A stretch of DNA of 13,013 bases from Deltaproteobacteria bacterium (GCA_022571535.1 JACZXR010000018.1:1-13013); one strand, 5' to 3'. Counted from the first letter of the stretch, positions 6,389 through 12,924 are shown. Notes: a model not told the origin generated them from the letters alone. Numbers and translations: made by a program.

Positions 6389-8698
6389 CTATCTACGGAA
6401 GACAACTATCTTGTTCACCGGCACGTGCCGCAGATGGCCAAATACCCTGATCCTGCCTGGCTGGCTCTTCCGCCGGCTTCGCAGATGCAACCGGACTTTG
6501 TCCCGCTCGGCTGTGATCCTCAGCTCGGCCCCACGCCAGAGGTATCTGAAACTTAGGGCCTTCCAGATCTTGGGAAGACGGGGCCGTATATCGAGATCTC
6601 CCCGGCGGATAGTGACACCGCCGAAGCCACCAACCACAACCTGCAACACCATTCCCAGAGAGGCCGCGTGGATACCCTCCGCCGTATTTCCAGCAGTATT
6701 GTCGAGATCAACAAACAGCGCTGCCTGGAAAAAATTGTAGGCTGCCTCCATTTGCCCTACCTCCGCGGCCATGATGGCGTGCAGCCCAGAGCTCAGTGAA
6801 GACTTATGAACAGTCCTCGGCTCGTAATACCGGTAGTTCACCTTCTTGGTCCTGACTCCGAAAATATCCGCCAACAGATGAAGCAGCATCAAAACATCGG
6901 CCTGCTTCACCAACTGGGTCTTATCGACATATTTCCAGACAAAGTTTGTGGGCAGTTCGGGCAAGCCATAGTTGTTTCGGCTCCTCACCCGGACCGGCTG
7001 CCTCTTGAAGTAACCCTCGAACTGCTCAATGACACCGTTCCTGAGCACCTTCATCCCTATACGAGGAGCAATCTGTTTCCAGCTCCTGATCTCGCTCGGT
7101 TTGAGGTCGATCCTTTTGCAGAGCGCCAAAAACTCCAAGGGAAACTTAGCTTTCAATTGGGTAGCCATCCTGTGGGCAACCACGAGATTCCACTTCGCCA
7201 TCATGTTGGTGTACGCGTTGTTGTCGACAGCTTCATGAAACTCATCGGGCCCGATCACACGCTTGATCCCGTAGGTGTGCTTACGCCGGTCATACTCAAC
7301 ACGGCTCACCCAAAAGCGCGCTGTCTCGAACAGCATCTCAAAACCGCAGGCAAGCATGAACCCCGCATCTCCAGTAGCTATGTAGTACCGGTGAACAGCG
7401 TAGGCAATGTCGGCTGTGATGTGATGTTCCTGCTCATGAGTAGAGATGGAAATGACCGTTCCATCTATCCCTTTGGCCCATGCTGGAGTCTCTTCTTCAC
7501 CCGTTCCAGCCGACTCCCATGGATACATCGCGCCCCGATAGTTCTTTCGGCGAGCGTTTTGCCGGGCCGTATTCAGCCTGTCGTAGCGGTAGAGGAGCAT
7601 ATCCACAGCAGCCATCTGCCGAACGTGCGTGTAGTAAGGCAACAGAAATATATCCGAATCCCAGAAGATATGTCCCCGGTACCCATCACCGCTCAAGGTC
7701 TTCGCGCCAATGCTGCAACGACTACCTGGGGCAGGAGCAGTGCTCAGGAGATGATAGATGTTGAAGCGCAATGCCTTCTGGACCTTAGGATCACCCCTAA
7801 CCGTAATCGAGGCCGGTGCCCACAGCCTATCCCAAGCTCTCATGTGCGAGCTGAGCAGCTTTGGAAAACCTTGCTTCACGGCCTGCCTGAGGTGCTGGCT
7901 TGTTGCCCGGAAGATCTGGGCCGGCGTCTGCTCTCTGGAGCCGTGAATGACAACGATCTTGGTCAGACTGACGGTCTGTCCTTTCCGGAGATGAATCCGG
8001 AGGATGCTATCCTTCGTGCGTAGAGGTCTTCCGTCCACGGTAACGGTGACCGACGTGGCAAATGCGACAAAAAATTGCTCGTCATCAAGTCCCGAGGTCC
8101 GAATGTATTCCATGCCTCGGCTATGTGATACCTCGCTAATACGCCAGTGCTTCTTCCGACCTTCCGTCACGGTCTCCGAGTTCCAGACCGACATATCCAG
8201 CGCAGCCTCCACACTCAGGTCCGCCGCACCTTCCAAGGCTGTGAGGGACACCTGCATGACTCCTAAATTACGATCGTCCATGCTGAGAAATCGCAGGGAT
8301 TGGTAATCGTATTTCCGTTTTCGGACATCGCGATAGATGGTCTGCCTCGAGAGGAGGCCATGCCGGAGGTCGAGATCCCGGCGATGTGACGTCCAGTCCA
8401 TGGCCACGATCCCAAGCTTTTCGCCCTTTAACGAAAACCACAGGGAAAACGGATTCGGGATGTTGACCAGCTCCGCCACCAAGGATCCGGTCTTATCAAA
8501 GAACCCTGCCAGATAGGTGCCAGGCCTGGCACCCTGAGGCAGCTCCTCCAGAATTCCTCGGCTCCCAATCAAACCGTTCCCCAGCGTGAACTGGGCCTCC
8601 CTCACTCCCTGAAGCTCAGAATCCCATGACTTCTCGCTCACGCACCACTGTTCTTTTACGCGGTTTGCGCGACGATAGCGAGAGTAGTTATTTCTCAT
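6389..8698 (-). CDS. Glycoside hydrolase family 65 disaccharide phosphorylase
   Basis: This 769-residue protein matches the length and architecture of GH65 inverting phosphorylases (maltose, trehalose, kojibiose, nigerose and related). These split an alpha-glucoside with phosphate to give beta-glucose-1-phosphate. The order is an N-terminal beta-sandwich (FTLGNGLIGSRGILEE near 37-52), an (alpha/alpha)6 barrel with FWDSDIFLLPYY (345-356) and YPWESAGTGEEETP (392-405), the general acid Glu486 in VIGPDEFHEAVDNNAYTN, KQADV (598-602), and the phosphate-binding HKSSLSSGLHAI (631-642). The phosphate residues favour a phosphorylase over a hydrolase. Substrate cannot be read from sequence. No beta-phosphoglucomutase gene is in the window. 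The ATG at 8698 lacks a Shine-Dalgarno but overlaps the stop of a 27-codon ORF (ATGA). GT4 follows 12 nt downstream. Confidence 0.9.
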   Translation of the reverse strand: MRNNYSRYRRANRVKEQWCVSEKSWDSELQGVREAQFTLGNGLIGSRGILEELPQGARPGTYLAGFFDKTGSLVAELVNIPNPFSLWFSLKGEKLGIVAMDWTSHRRDLDLRHGLLSRQTIYRDVRKRKYDYQSLRFLSMDDRNLGVMQVSLTALEGAADLSVEAALDMSVWNSETVTEGRKKHWRISEVSHSRGMEYIRTSGLDDEQFFVAFATSVTVTVDGRPLRTKDSILRIHLRKGQTVSLTKIVVIHGSREQTPAQIFRATSQHLRQAVKQGFPKLLSSHMRAWDRLWAPASITVRGDPKVQKALRFNIYHLLSTAPAPGSRCSIGAKTLSGDGYRGHIFWDSDIFLLPYYTHVRQMAAVDMLLYRYDRLNTARQNARRKNYRGAMYPWESAGTGEEETPAWAKGIDGTVISISTHEQEHHITADIAYAVHRYYIATGDAGFMLACGFEMLFETARFWVSRVEYDRRKHTYGIKRVIGPDEFHEAVDNNAYTNMMAKWNLVVAHRMATQLKAKFPLEFLALCKRIDLKPSEIRSWKQIAPRIGMKVLRNGVIEQFEGYFKRQPVRVRSRNNYGLPELPTNFVWKYVDKTQLVKQADVLMLLHLLADIFGVRTKKVNYRYYEPRTVHKSSLSSGLHAIMAAEVGQMEAAYNFFQAALFVDLDNTAGNTAEGIHAASLGMVLQVVVGGFGGVTIRRGDLDIRPRLPKIWKALSFRYLWRGAELRITAERDKVRLHLRSRRKSQPGRIRVFGHLRHVPVNKIVVFRR

Positions 8699-8778
8699 GA
8701 CGCACCCATCGTCTTCATCTGCTCATCTGTGAGTTCTAAAAGTGCCCCCGAAAAAAGGTGAGATCCAAACGCGAGCAT
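8695..8778 (-). CDS. Possible 27-aa upstream ORF overlapping the GH65 start
   Basis: The minus strand reads ATG at 8778 and encodes MLAFGSHLFSGALLELTDEQ followed by MKTMGAS, ending with TGA at 8697-8695. That stop overlaps the GH65 start as ATGA. AGAGGG lies immediately before the ATG, which is close for an ideal ribosome binding site. The overlap would explain why GH65 lacks its own Shine-Dalgarno (translational coupling). The ORF is too short to recognise and could be chance. Confidence 0.3.
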   Translation of the reverse strand: MLAFGSHLFSGALLELTDEQMKTMGAS

Positions 8779-8827
8779 CCCTCTATTGTGTCTGTGATCA
8801 GAAAATCTACGGCCGAAAAATGGTTGC

Positions 8828-8846
8828 GGGCCGACACCGTCGGCCC
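8828..8846 (-). promoter_or_regulatory. Stem-loop 3' of the second TGA: SECIS candidate or transcript-end hairpin
   Basis: On the minus strand GGGCCGAC-GGU-GUCGGCCC is a perfect 8-bp stem with a GGU triloop. It starts 9 nt after the second in-frame TGA (8857-8855) and touches the TAG stop. Bacterial SECIS elements sit directly 3' of the UGA and often show GGU in the apex. ATTTTTC follows after 6 further bases, so weak terminator function is an alternative. Confidence 0.55.
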
Positions 8847-9070
8847 TATACTGATCAGGTCCCACCAAATCCTATCGTCACCCTGCCGCCTTCGACAATG
8901 ACGGGGATCTCGCGACTGTTTTTTGAGTAGTCGAGCATCTGTTGAAGTCCATCCCTGTCCTCAAGGACATTGATATAATCGAAGGGGATTTTACGCTTTG
9001 AGTAGTCCTCACGGGCACTCGTCGTGTAGGGTCAAAGGTCCTGACCGAAGATGATAACCTTTTGCTCCAT
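8846..9070 (-). CDS. Glutaredoxin-like selenoprotein with two in-frame TGA codons (Uxx-stop C-terminus)
   Basis: Reading TGA as selenocysteine, the minus strand encodes 74 residues: MEQKVIIFGQDL-U13-PYTTSAREDYSK, then a conserved segment, REIPVIVEGGRVTIGFGGT, U72, S, V and TAG. This is a thioredoxin-fold glutaredoxin: beta1 KVIIF, active-site U-P-Y-T in place of CPYC, the cis-Pro strand IPVIV (55-59), then GGRVTIGFGGT. There is no cysteine, so both TGAs fall at redox positions. The first (9034-9032) is the active site; the second (8857-8855) is two codons before TAG, matching as I recall the 'Uxx-star' glutaredoxin-like (seleno)protein family. The ATG at 9070 has AGAGAGGG 7 nt upstream. Each TGA is followed by a potential SECIS hairpin. 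If the second TGA is a stop, the CDS ends at 8855 with 71 residues. Likely a small cytosolic redox protein; partner unknown. It lies upstream of GH65 and divergent from the NAD synthetase genes. Confidence 0.82.
8993..9025 (-). promoter_or_regulatory. SECIS-like stem-loop 3' of the first TGA
   Basis: After UGA (9034-9032) the mRNA can pair ACG with CGU (outer), GAGU (9020-9017) with ACUC (9003-9000), a G-U wobble, and CC with GG around the loop CGUGA. Counting the U of UGA as 1, the apical G and U are nucleotides 23 and 24, the same numbers I recall as essential in the E. coli fdhF element. The lower stem is short and has an internal loop, so this is a candidate only. Confidence 0.5.
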
Positions 9071-9074
9071 AGTG

Positions 9075-9123
9075 TTCCCTCTCTGAATGTTACTCTAATT
9101 ACTATCGGTCAGAGAGAGGGGAA
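9075..9123. promoter_or_regulatory. Inverted repeat in the divergent intergenic region
   Basis: TTCCCTCTCTGA (9075-9086) is inverted, with three extra bases, at 9109-9123 (TCAGAGAGAGGGGAA). The arms flank an AT-rich centre between the selenoprotein gene (minus) and the NAD synthetase genes (plus). The left arm includes the selenoprotein Shine-Dalgarno. It may be a shared operator or just two purine-rich ribosome-binding regions facing each other. No clear -35/-10 pair was found. Confidence 0.3.
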
Positions 9124-9171
9124 ATTGCAAGGCCCACCCCCCATGTGTTACTTCTCTTCTGGGGAGGAGTT

Positions 9172-10107
9172 ATGAGCTACAGATTCGGCATTGCTCAGAT
9201 CAATCCCAAACTGGGGGACGTTGAGGCCAACCTGGCCCTTTACGAGGAAAAGCTCAGACAGGCTCGGGACAAGGGAGTGGAGCTTCTTCTTTTCCCTGAG
9301 CTGACACTGACTGGTTATTTCCTGCGCGATATGGTCCCCAACGTTGCCTTAAAGCTCTCTTCGCGGGTGATTCGGCATCTGAAAGGGCTGAGCAAAAAGG
9401 TCGGCTTTGTTGCGGGCATGGTGGAGGAGAGTTCAGACTATCGATTCTTTAATGCAGCGATCCATTTTGAAGCCGGAGAGATCCGGCATGTCCACCGCAA
9501 GGTCTACCTTCCCACCTATGGGATGTTTGATGAACAACGCTATTTTGCCCGTGGCGATCGGATCCGCGCCTACGACACGAAGTTTGGCCGAATCGCAATT
9601 CTTGTCTGTGAGGACCTCTGGCATCCCTCCACCATAGGGCTGGCTGCCCTGGATGGGGCCTTGGCCATACTCTGTCCTTCTGCCAGCCCTTTGCGGGGTC
9701 TCACAGAGGGCCGGGTGCAGGATGATAACGCCCGATATTGGGAGATGATTAACCAAGCTTATGCTGAGACTTTTAACCTCTTTCTGATTTTTGGAAATCG
9801 AGTGGGTTTTGAGGATGGGGTTGGTTTTTGGGGGGGATCGGAGATCCTCGACCCTTTTGGCAAGAGGGTTGCCAAGGCAAAATATTACGATGAAGACCTG
9901 ATCGTAGGGGAAGTAGCGTTCGAATCTGTCCGGCGGAAGAGAACCATGGCACCGATCCTGCGGGATGAAGACCTGGATCTAACAATCAACGAACTGATGC
10001 GCATTAGAGAACGCCCTTCGCACTTGAAGATCCAAGAAAAGGCTCCAAGAAAAGGCGGGTTAAAGGTTAAAGGGAAGAAGAGAACAAGGGGTAGAAAAAA
10101 AAGGTAA
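9172..10107 (+). CDS. Nitrilase-superfamily glutaminase subunit of NAD+ synthetase
   Basis: This 311-residue protein is a C-N hydrolase (nitrilase superfamily) of the type forming the N-terminal glutaminase domain of glutamine-dependent NAD+ synthetases. The catalytic triad is visible: Glu43 in LLLFPELTLTGY, Lys110 in HRKVYLPTYGMFDEQRYF and Cys146 in ILVCEDLWHP. LPTYGMFDEQRYF is typical of the NAD synthetase branch. It would release ammonia from glutamine for the adjacent NadE-type protein, 13 nt downstream, so a single-chain enzyme is here split into two. The ATG at 9172 has GGGGAGGAG just upstream; the earlier in-frame start at 9145 lacks one. The last ~25 residues are an unusual Lys/Arg-rich tail (KGGLKVKGKKRTRGRKKR) outside the fold. 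Without the synthetase neighbour it might be called a generic amidohydrolase. Confidence 0.85.
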   Translation: MSYRFGIAQINPKLGDVEANLALYEEKLRQARDKGVELLLFPELTLTGYFLRDMVPNVALKLSSRVIRHLKGLSKKVGFVAGMVEESSDYRFFNAAIHFEAGEIRHVHRKVYLPTYGMFDEQRYFARGDRIRAYDTKFGRIAILVCEDLWHPSTIGLAALDGALAILCPSASPLRGLTEGRVQDDNARYWEMINQAYAETFNLFLIFGNRVGFEDGVGFWGGSEILDPFGKRVAKAKYYDEDLIVGEVAFESVRRKRTMAPILRDEDLDLTINELMRIRERPSHLKIQEKAPRKGGLKVKGKKRTRGRKKR

Positions 10108-10120
10108 CCGGAACCCTCTT

Positions 10121-10942
10121 ATGAATCAGATTCCAACCAACGTAGGTCTTCTTCGATCGATTCTTGTCTCGTTTATTCGCAACGAGGTGCAGAAGGTAGG
10201 GGTCGATCGGGTTGTGGTTGGCCTCTCAGGCGGCGTTGATTCCAGCTTGAGCGCCATGCTGGCGGCCGAGGCCCTTGGGCAGAGTCATATTCTGGGTGTC
10301 ATGCTGCCTTACGTGAGTTCGAGCCCGGAGAGCTTATCCCATGCGGAGCTGGTAGTTCAAAAGAGCGGCATAGAATCGCTCATCGTAGATATCACGCGCC
10401 AGATCGATGCGTACTTCGAGCAGTTCCCCGTGGCGGATCAGAGGAGGCGGGGTAACAAGATGGCGCGAGAGCGGATGACCATTCTGTATGATCACTCGGC
10501 TCGCTGGAATGCCCTGGTCCTGGGGACAAGTAACAAGACGGAGCTGCTCTTAGGCTACGGGACGCTTTACGGCGACATGGCCTCTGCTATCAACCCGCTG
10601 GGAGACCTATACAAAACTCAGGTTTGGGCCCTGGCCGAGTTTGTTGGTGTGCCGGAGGTCATTGTCTCCAAGAAGCCATCGGCAGACCTCTGGGCGGGCC
10701 AGACGGATGAGGGAGAGCTGGGTTTCAGTTATAGTGAAGTGGATCGGCTGCTCTACCTCATGGTGGACGAGCGTTACTCGAGGGAAGAGCTGATTGCCAA
10801 GGGCTTTCCCGAGGGATTCGTGGATGATGTGACGCTCAGGATCATGAACTCGCAGTTCAAGAGGCGTCTGCCGGTCATTGCCAAGATCTCCCAGCGAACT
10901 GTCGATCGCGATTTCCGTTACGCGAGAGACTGGGGGAAGTAA
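10121..10942 (+). CDS. nadE: NAD+ synthase, NadE-type synthetase subunit
   Basis: This 273-residue protein adenylates nicotinate adenine dinucleotide with ATP and amidates it to NAD+, the last step of NAD biosynthesis in the cytoplasm. The ATP pyrophosphatase P-loop is VVGLSGGVDSS (about 32-42). GTSNKTELLLGYGTLYGDMASAINPLGDLYKTQV and KKPSADLWAGQTDEGELG are the family's substrate-binding segments. Length is that of the stand-alone synthetase, without a fused glutaminase. The glutaminase is the gene 13 nt upstream, so the pair likely forms a glutamine-using complex, though direct ammonia use is possible. The ATG at 10121 has only a weak Shine-Dalgarno (CCGGAACC). Heptamer-repeat DNA begins right after the TAA stop. 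Confidence 0.92.
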   Translation: MNQIPTNVGLLRSILVSFIRNEVQKVGVDRVVVGLSGGVDSSLSAMLAAEALGQSHILGVMLPYVSSSPESLSHAELVVQKSGIESLIVDITRQIDAYFEQFPVADQRRRGNKMARERMTILYDHSARWNALVLGTSNKTELLLGYGTLYGDMASAINPLGDLYKTQVWALAEFVGVPEVIVSKKPSADLWAGQTDEGELGFSYSEVDRLLYLMVDERYSREELIAKGFPEGFVDDVTLRIMNSQFKRRLPVIAKISQRTVDRDFRYARDWGK

Positions 10943-11300
10943 ACAGCAAGCAAAGAGCAGATAGCTAAGAGTCAAGGGCTGAGAGCCAAGCAAAAAACAG
11001 GGTGTAGGAGATATGCGCTTTGCGCTGAGCGTTGAGAGCCAAAACCAGGGGGCAGAAAGCAGAAAGCAAAGCGCAGAGCGCAAAGGGCAAAGCGCTGAGA
11101 GACAGAACCAAGAGGCAGCTGGCAGTAAGCAGCACACAGTTGAGAGTCCAGAGCCAGAATTTCAGGCCCTTAGCTTTAAGCTCTAGGCTATAAGCTCTAA
11201 AAGCAGGGAGCAGTAGGCAGAAGGCAGAAAGCAGTAGGCAGAAGGCAGGAGGCAGAAGGCAGAAAGTAAGACTTTAATACTGCTAGCTGCGAACTGCTCT
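10943..11300 (+). repeat. Long degenerate heptamer repeat array
   Basis: The interval between nadE and rsmI is largely a degenerate 7-nt array with consensus near GCAGAAG. Clearest is 11203-11265: nine units in a row (GCAGGGA, GCAGTAG, GCAGAAG, GCAGAAA, GCAGTAG, GCAGAAG, GCAGGAG, GCAGAAG, GCAGAAA). A second in-phase run covers about 11052-11156, and looser units extend from 10950 through 11042. It has no believable gene; open frames there encode artefactual low-complexity peptides such as repeats of LLPSAYC on the minus strand. Near 11293-11306 the motif turns over (CTGCTCTCTGCCC). Confidence 0.85.
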
Positions 11301-11315
11301 CTGCCCTCTGGGCAG
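11301..11315 (+). promoter_or_regulatory. Hairpin next to the rsmI ribosome binding site
   Basis: CTGCCC-TCT-GGGCAG is a perfect 6-bp stem with a 3-nt loop. It ends at the start of GGGTGGG (11315-11321), the likely Shine-Dalgarno before ATG at 11324. It could limit ribosome access or be only the inverted end of the heptamer array. Confidence 0.35.
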
Positions 11316-11323
11316 GGTGGGAT

Positions 11324-12187
11324 ATGGCCGGGACGCTCTATATAGTGGCTTCTCCAATCGGTAACCTTGAGGATATCACCCTTCGCGCGCTGCGCGTCCT
11401 CAAGGAAGTGGATCTCATAGCCGCCGAGGATACCCGCCACACCAAAAAACTCCTCGTCCATTACGGCATCCCGACACCGTTGACGAGCTATCATCAGCAC
11501 AATGAAAAGGCCAGGTCCGCCTCTTTGGTCCATCGACTGAGCTCGGGATGCCGGATAGCCCTGATTTCCGATGCGGGCACCCCGATCCTATCTGATCCCG
11601 GATTTTTGCTGGTACAAGCGGCTATCCGTGCGGGGATTTCGGTAATCCCTATTCCTGGCCCTTCGGCCTTGACCACGGTCTTGGTAGCCAGTGGCCTGCC
11701 CACGGACCGCTTTGCCTTTGAGGGATTTCTTCCATCCAGGAAGTCCCAGCGGAGAAAGAAGTTGCGCGGACTGCAGGAGGAGAAAAGGACCCTTGTCTTC
11801 TACGAGGTTCCTCATAGGGTCAAAGAGTCCCTGCAGGATCTCCTTGAGGTCCTGGGAGAACGGGAAATGGTACTGGGGAGAGAGATGACAAAGCTCCACG
11901 AGGAATTTATCCGTGGGAGTGTGAGTGAGCTGGCTGCACAGGCCAAGGTCAAGGAGTGGCGCGGGGAGATGACCCTTGTGGTAGAGGGAAAAATAGATAG
12001 AGATAGTGATAGCGACAGGGAAAAAGAGAGGGTACGAGCTTTGGGGACGGAGATCAAGAAGCTTCGGAAAGAGGGGATGAGGGTCAAGGAGATCGCGGAG
12101 CTTTTAGGAGAGAGGTTTTCCCTGTCAAAGAGAGAGGTCTATCGCATGGTGCTGGAAGGGGAAGGAAGAAATGAAAGCCGGGCATAA
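11324..12187 (+). CDS. rsmI: 16S rRNA (cytidine1402-2'-O)-methyltransferase RsmI
   Basis: This 287-residue SAM-dependent methyltransferase 2'-O-methylates C1402 in the decoding centre of 16S rRNA. It has the tetrapyrrole-methylase-like fold, with the N-terminal signature TLYIVASPIGNLEDITLRAL (about 4-23), AAEDTRHTKKLL (34-45), SDAGTPILSDPG (85-96), and IPGPSALTTVLVASGLPTDRFAFEGFLP. The C-terminal part, after a polar linker (DRDSDSDREKER), has KEIAELLGERFSLSKREVYRMVLE, the small C-terminal domain typical of longer RsmI proteins. Length is normal. The ATG at 11324 follows GGGTGGG. Its 3' end overlaps by 17 nt an ORF beginning at 12171 with a good Shine-Dalgarno. Confidence 0.94.
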   Translation: MAGTLYIVASPIGNLEDITLRALRVLKEVDLIAAEDTRHTKKLLVHYGIPTPLTSYHQHNEKARSASLVHRLSSGCRIALISDAGTPILSDPGFLLVQAAIRAGISVIPIPGPSALTTVLVASGLPTDRFAFEGFLPSRKSQRRKKLRGLQEEKRTLVFYEVPHRVKESLQDLLEVLGEREMVLGREMTKLHEEFIRGSVSELAAQAKVKEWRGEMTLVVEGKIDRDSDSDREKERVRALGTEIKKLRKEGMRVKEIAELLGERFSLSKREVYRMVLEGEGRNESRA

Positions 12188-12554
12188 AAGATCCAGAGTC
12201 CAGGAGTTGCGACGAAAAAGGTTCCTGACACTCCTGATTTGGACCCCGATCGTGAACTCAACCCTGTGCTGCCTGGGAGGTGCCACAGACGGGGCTGTTG
12301 CGGCTAATGGTCCAAAAACCCAGTCACACTGGACTTTAAGAACCCCTAGCTTTTGCGACGCTCCAGGCTGCCTTGGCCACGGATCAAAAACAAATGATTC
12401 TGGTTTCGTTGGCCTGGAGATAACTTTTGTCGAGGCCGTGCGTTCAAAACTGCCGGTAAACCAAGGAAAATGTACACCGTTTGCCTTCTGGATCCAGTTG
12501 GAGCAAGCTATAGATACCTTTGCGGGCAGAAAATACGGCTGCCACAGTGACTAA
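12171..12554 (+). CDS. Uncharacterised ORF with signal-like N-terminus, possibly a decayed gene
   Basis: The ATG at 12171 lies inside the end of rsmI and has a strong Shine-Dalgarno (GGGGAAGGAAG), so translation is plausible. The 127-residue product begins with a basic stretch (HKRSRVQELRRKR), then a hydrophobic segment (FLTLLIWTPIVNSTLCCLGG, about 18-37), then GAVAANG, which looks like a signal peptide or membrane anchor. The rest matches no family I know and its composition is unremarkable. It may be the 5' part of an exported-protein gene whose remainder was lost. It overlaps the start of the TIGR04255-like ORF by 35 nt. It may not be a functional gene. Confidence 0.35.
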   Translation: MKAGHKRSRVQELRRKRFLTLLIWTPIVNSTLCCLGGATDGAVAANGPKTQSHWTLRTPSFCDAPGCLGHGSKTNDSGFVGLEITFVEAVRSKLPVNQGKCTPFAFWIQLEQAIDTFAGRKYGCHSD

Positions 12555-12924
12555 TACAAGTTCCCAAACACTTCCTGAATATAAGAACCCGCCAGTTAAT
12601 GAGGTGGTTTGCGGAATTCTTTTTGAAACGATTAAGCAATTTCTTGTGCCACACTTTGGATTGCTGTGGGAGAAATTCCGCGCAGAGTTTCCACGGTGTC
12701 GCCACGTCGATCCTCTAATGCCAGTCATCGAAGGTCCTACAAGGCAACAGCTGGACTCAGTGCTTTCTGAACTCCCACTCCCTCGAATTTGGTTCTTACA
12801 TGACGACGGGAGGATTATCCAAGTTCAACGTGATCGCTTTCATCACAACTGGAGGAAGCTCAAACCGACGGATGAATACCCACGTTACAAAACAGTGTTT
12901 CAGATGTTTCAGACTCAGATGTAG
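12520..12924 (+). CDS. TIGR04255-family protein, N-terminal half only
   Basis: This 134-residue ORF resembles the sporadically distributed TIGR04255 family of unknown function. Recognisable segments are YKNPPVNEVVCGILFE (about 21-36), FGLLWEKFRAEFPRCRHVDPLMPVIE (about 46-71), RIWFLHDDGRIIQVQRDRFHHNWRK (about 89-113) and DEYPRY. As I recall, full-length members have roughly 250 residues; here a TAG ends the frame soon after RYKTVFQMF, so the C-terminal half is missing. The start is uncertain: TTG at 12520 or GTG at 12547, neither with a good ribosome binding site, and an in-frame TAG at 12511 closes the frame. It is probably a truncated remnant in an accessory region. Confidence 0.65.
   Translation: MRAENTAATVTNTSSQTLPEYKNPPVNEVVCGILFETIKQFLVPHFGLLWEKFRAEFPRCRHVDPLMPVIEGPTRQQLDSVLSELPLPRIWFLHDDGRIIQVQRDRFHHNWRKLKPTDEYPRYKTVFQMFQTQM

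Noticed and set aside
6806..8023. 405-aa open frame on the plus strand inside GH65
   Set aside because: It lies antisense to well-conserved GH65 catalytic motifs and has no recognisable domain. High GC content creates such frames.
8846..9070. Reading the glutaredoxin-like gene as a pseudogene with premature stops
   Set aside because: Both TGAs occur at expected redox positions, the frame is otherwise undamaged, a strong Shine-Dalgarno is present and hairpins follow. Selenocysteine explains all of this better, though it is not proven.
10943..11300. CRISPR array between nadE and rsmI
   Set aside because: The repeats are 7-nt degenerate tandem units without spacers or long identical repeats.
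10607..11533. Minus-strand ORFs with repeated LLPSAYC-like peptides
   Set aside because: They arise from the heptamer DNA repeat (three 7-mers make a 7-codon peptide repeat) and overlap nadE and rsmI antisense.
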